Assembly: GCA_046154545.1 (NCBI GenBank) | Contig: JBJXGC010000247.1 | Location: 1 to 5,867, forward strand | DNA from: JBJXGC01 sp046154545 | Lineage (GTDB): Bacteria > Chloroflexota > Dehalococcoidia > Tepidiformales > Tepidiformaceae | DNA length: 5,867 nucleotides | Reading direction: 5' to 3' | Shown: in pieces, positions 1 to 3,000 of the stretch | Position numbering within the stretch: position 1 is the stretch's first letter | Layout: every line of letters begins with the position of its first letter | Notes under the pieces: model-generated | The model's database searches: none | Told to the model about the DNA's origin: nothing | The model's input: only the letters and a program-made list of their open reading frames with translations | Translations under genes and position numbers: made by a program

Positions 1-7
1 GATCTCG

Positions 8-37
8 CCAGGCGTCGCACCCCGGGCGGAGGCCTGG
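8..37 (-). terminator. Weak inverted repeat downstream of the stop codon (possible terminator stem)
   Basis: The only noncoding DNA is 1-41. Six-base complementary arms lie at 8-13 (CCAGGC) and 32-37 (GCCTGG), separated by 18 bases, about 5 bases after the stop in the direction of transcription. No U-rich tract follows within the window, so this is at best part of a terminator and may be chance in GC-rich DNA. No start of a further gene can be seen. Confidence 0.18.
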
Positions 38-41
38 GGGA

Positions 42-3000
42 TTAGCCGCCGTCCTCGTCGTTGCCCGGCAGGGTCACCTCGCACGAGGTTATGGCGTTCG
101 TGCCGCCGCCTGGCTGGCACTTGTCCGTCCCGCTCCCGCCATTGAGGGTGTCGTTGCCGACCCCGGCGCGAACGTCGTCATTACCGTCGCCAGCCGTGAC
201 GACGTTGTTGCCTGCGCCCACGCGGATCTGGTCGTTGCCGGCGCCCGAGTCGATGTTGTCGTCACCTGCCCCTGTGCGGATGTCGTCGTTCCCTGGGCCG
301 GTGATGATCTTGTTCTTGCCGCTGCTGGCGCGGACGTCGTTGTTGCCGGCCCCGGCGTCGATGTAGTCGTCGCCAGAGCCTGTATTGACGCGGTCGTTGC
401 CCGCACCGCTGATGACGCGGTTGTCGCCGTCGCCGGCGCTGATGTTGTTGTTCCCGGCGCCGGCATCGACCACATCGTTGCCGCCGCCGGCGGAGACCTC
501 ATCGTTCCCGCCGAGGGTGCAGATGATGTCGTCACCGCCGTTGCCCTCGATCTTGTCGTTCCCGCCTAAGCCGCGGATGACATCGTCACTCGGCGTACCT
601 TTGAGTTTGTCGTTGCCCGTGGTACCGCTGATGGTCGCCGGGACAAGGCAGGCGTTGGCGTAGACCCGGTAGGTGACCGTTGCCGTTAGGGTCACGTTCA
701 GGGAGTCTCGTAGAGTCACCGCGAACGTCTTTTCAACGTACGGACCAGTGCCAGCGAAGGATGTGTCGATCGGGGACCCATTCGCCACCGTTCCGTCGCA
801 GATTTCGATGCTTGCCCCGCTGCTTGGCGAACAGGTGTAGTTCGCCTTCTTCACCTGGCCCGCAACGTAGTTTCCGCCCAGGGCGAAGTTCTTCGGAGCG
901 AGGATAGTGATCGCGGGGTTGGCTACGATGACGAACCCACGCTGACCGGTCGAGCCATCGGAGCCGCGGACGACGACGGTGTGCGGTCCGGGGCCATTGA
1001 CGACGAACCCGCTGGACGAATACGGCAGCGACGGACCGCCATCGACGCTGTAGGTGAACACGACAGCCACATTAGCCGGGCTGGCCGCGACCTTGACCAC
1101 CACCGGCGTGGTGAAGATGTTGCTATCGGATGGCGTCATGGGCGTGGGCGCGGGCGCAGTCGTGATGAGCAGTCCCTGCTGCTGGAGCGCCTGGGGAGCG
1201 CCCGCGACGTGGCCGACGCCCTTGTTGAAGCTGATGCCGACGTTGCCGCTGGCATCGACCGCCTGGACGTAATAGAGGACGTTGGCCGCCCCAGCCGCCG
1301 GGGCCGTGCCCACCCAGCGGTTGCTCGTGCCCTGGCGGACCAGGTTCAGGGGCGTCCAGCTGACCGGGCCAGCGACGGTGCTGGCGGTGCGGAAGAGGAC
1401 GTACACCTGCCGGACGCCATCGGCGCCGCCCGCGTTGTCCTCGACCTCGACCGCGAAGGTCGCGAAGTTCCCCGCGACGCTGGCATCAACGGTCTTGACC
1501 TGCGGCTTCACGTAGTCCTGACCCGCCCCGGTGGTCCCGAAGTAGAGCTGAGCGTTGAGTGCCGTAATCACGCGTTGCGTACCGGTGCCGGCAGGGCCGG
1601 ACCCGAAGAACTGGCCAGCCATGACGACGACGTGCTGCGAAACGCCCGCGTTCGTCGGGTAGGTATTCGTGCTGATGAGCTGAGACGGGAAGGCCACCTG
1701 GTCGAAGGCGAACTCGGGCTCACTTGCGCCGCGAAGGATCGAGGGCCGGGCGATGACCGGGTCGAAGTTCTGGATGTCCTGGGCCGTGAGGCCGAGGATG
1801 AGGGCGTCTTTCGCCCGGAGCGTGGTCGTTGGCGCCGTTCCCGGCACCTCGAAGGTCACCTTCGGCTCGATCGGGCGATGGTGGGTGGTCTGGGCGCCGC
1901 CCACCGACGGGATGACGACAGCGCCCTGCCCGGTAACCACTGGCGGGAGCGTGTCGGGCGTGCCGCCGGCGGTGTAGTAGCTACCCCGGTCCGTGGATAC
2001 CACCGACGAATTCGGGACCACGTTGATCGACGCTACCCGCAGACCGGTTGCCGGGTCGTTACCGGGGGCGAGCGGGATGTTCGTGACCGCGACCTGTTCG
2101 GCCGCGAATTGCGAGGTGACACCCTCTTCGGCGGCGAGCTGGGCGACCAGGCCGCCCGTCCCGATGCGGTACATGGGCAGGCCGTAGAAGACCGTCTGCT
2201 GCATCGCCTTGTAGTCGAATTCGCCGTACTGGCCCTGGGTCTTGAAGTAGTTCGCCTTGGCCGAGCGCAGGGCCTGGCCAGCGCTTTGGGTGCCATCGAG
2301 ACCGTCTGCGAAGAAGGTCATGAGCACCTCAGAGAGGGAGAGCGCGGCGCTGTCGCCGTAGCCGAAGCCCGTGTTCGCCACGTAGACGGCGGCGCCCCGC
2401 TGTGCGTAGACCTGGGCCCAGTCCAGCGTCACCTCCGTGCCGGTGATCAGGTCGTGCAGGCTCGTGCCCGCGTGGCAGCCCATCGTCCAGACGATCGACC
2501 TGGTCAGGGCCTTCGCAGCGTCGCGGATGTCGGTGGTACTAATGAGGGTGGCGCCCGCGACCGGACTGCCCTTCTCGTCGTAGGCGTTGGCGGGCGCCGC
2601 CTGCGTCGGGTCGTAGTGACCGTTGATGGTGATGAGGCCCGGCGCGTTGCCGGCGCCCCCGTAGAGGGCGTCGAGCAGGTCCTGCCTGCCCCAGGCGGCC
2701 GCAGGGGCGGTGCCCGGCGGCGTGTTCAGCGAGACCCGGGGCGACAACGGGAAGCGCTGCGCCACGACCTCGATCAGCTTCACCGCGGCGTCGCTGAAGA
2801 AGTCGTAACCCGTCACCAGGGCGCGCTGGGGCGTCGCCCCACTGCCCGGGTCGAGGACGCCGTTCGAGGAGACGAATAGATCGACCTGGGCGTTTATCTC
2901 AGCCGGCGTCTCGACGAGACGTCCGACGGAGAGCTGCGGGACGTAGAGGAAGCGGTTCAGATAGCTGATCGCCTCCGTCGTCCCATACGGGTCGTCGCTC

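Noticed and set aside
87..626. Noncoding tandem repeat (recurrent gtcgttgcc-like words on the plus strand)
   Set aside because: The 27-bp periodicity is the reverse complement of RTX nonapeptide codons (GNDxx) in the large gene.
981..2879. Plus-strand open frame of 632 codons
   Set aside because: Fully antisense to the peptidase and Ig-like domains. Its translation is Arg/Gly/Asp/Val-rich with no recognisable motif, as expected for an antisense frame in GC-rich DNA.
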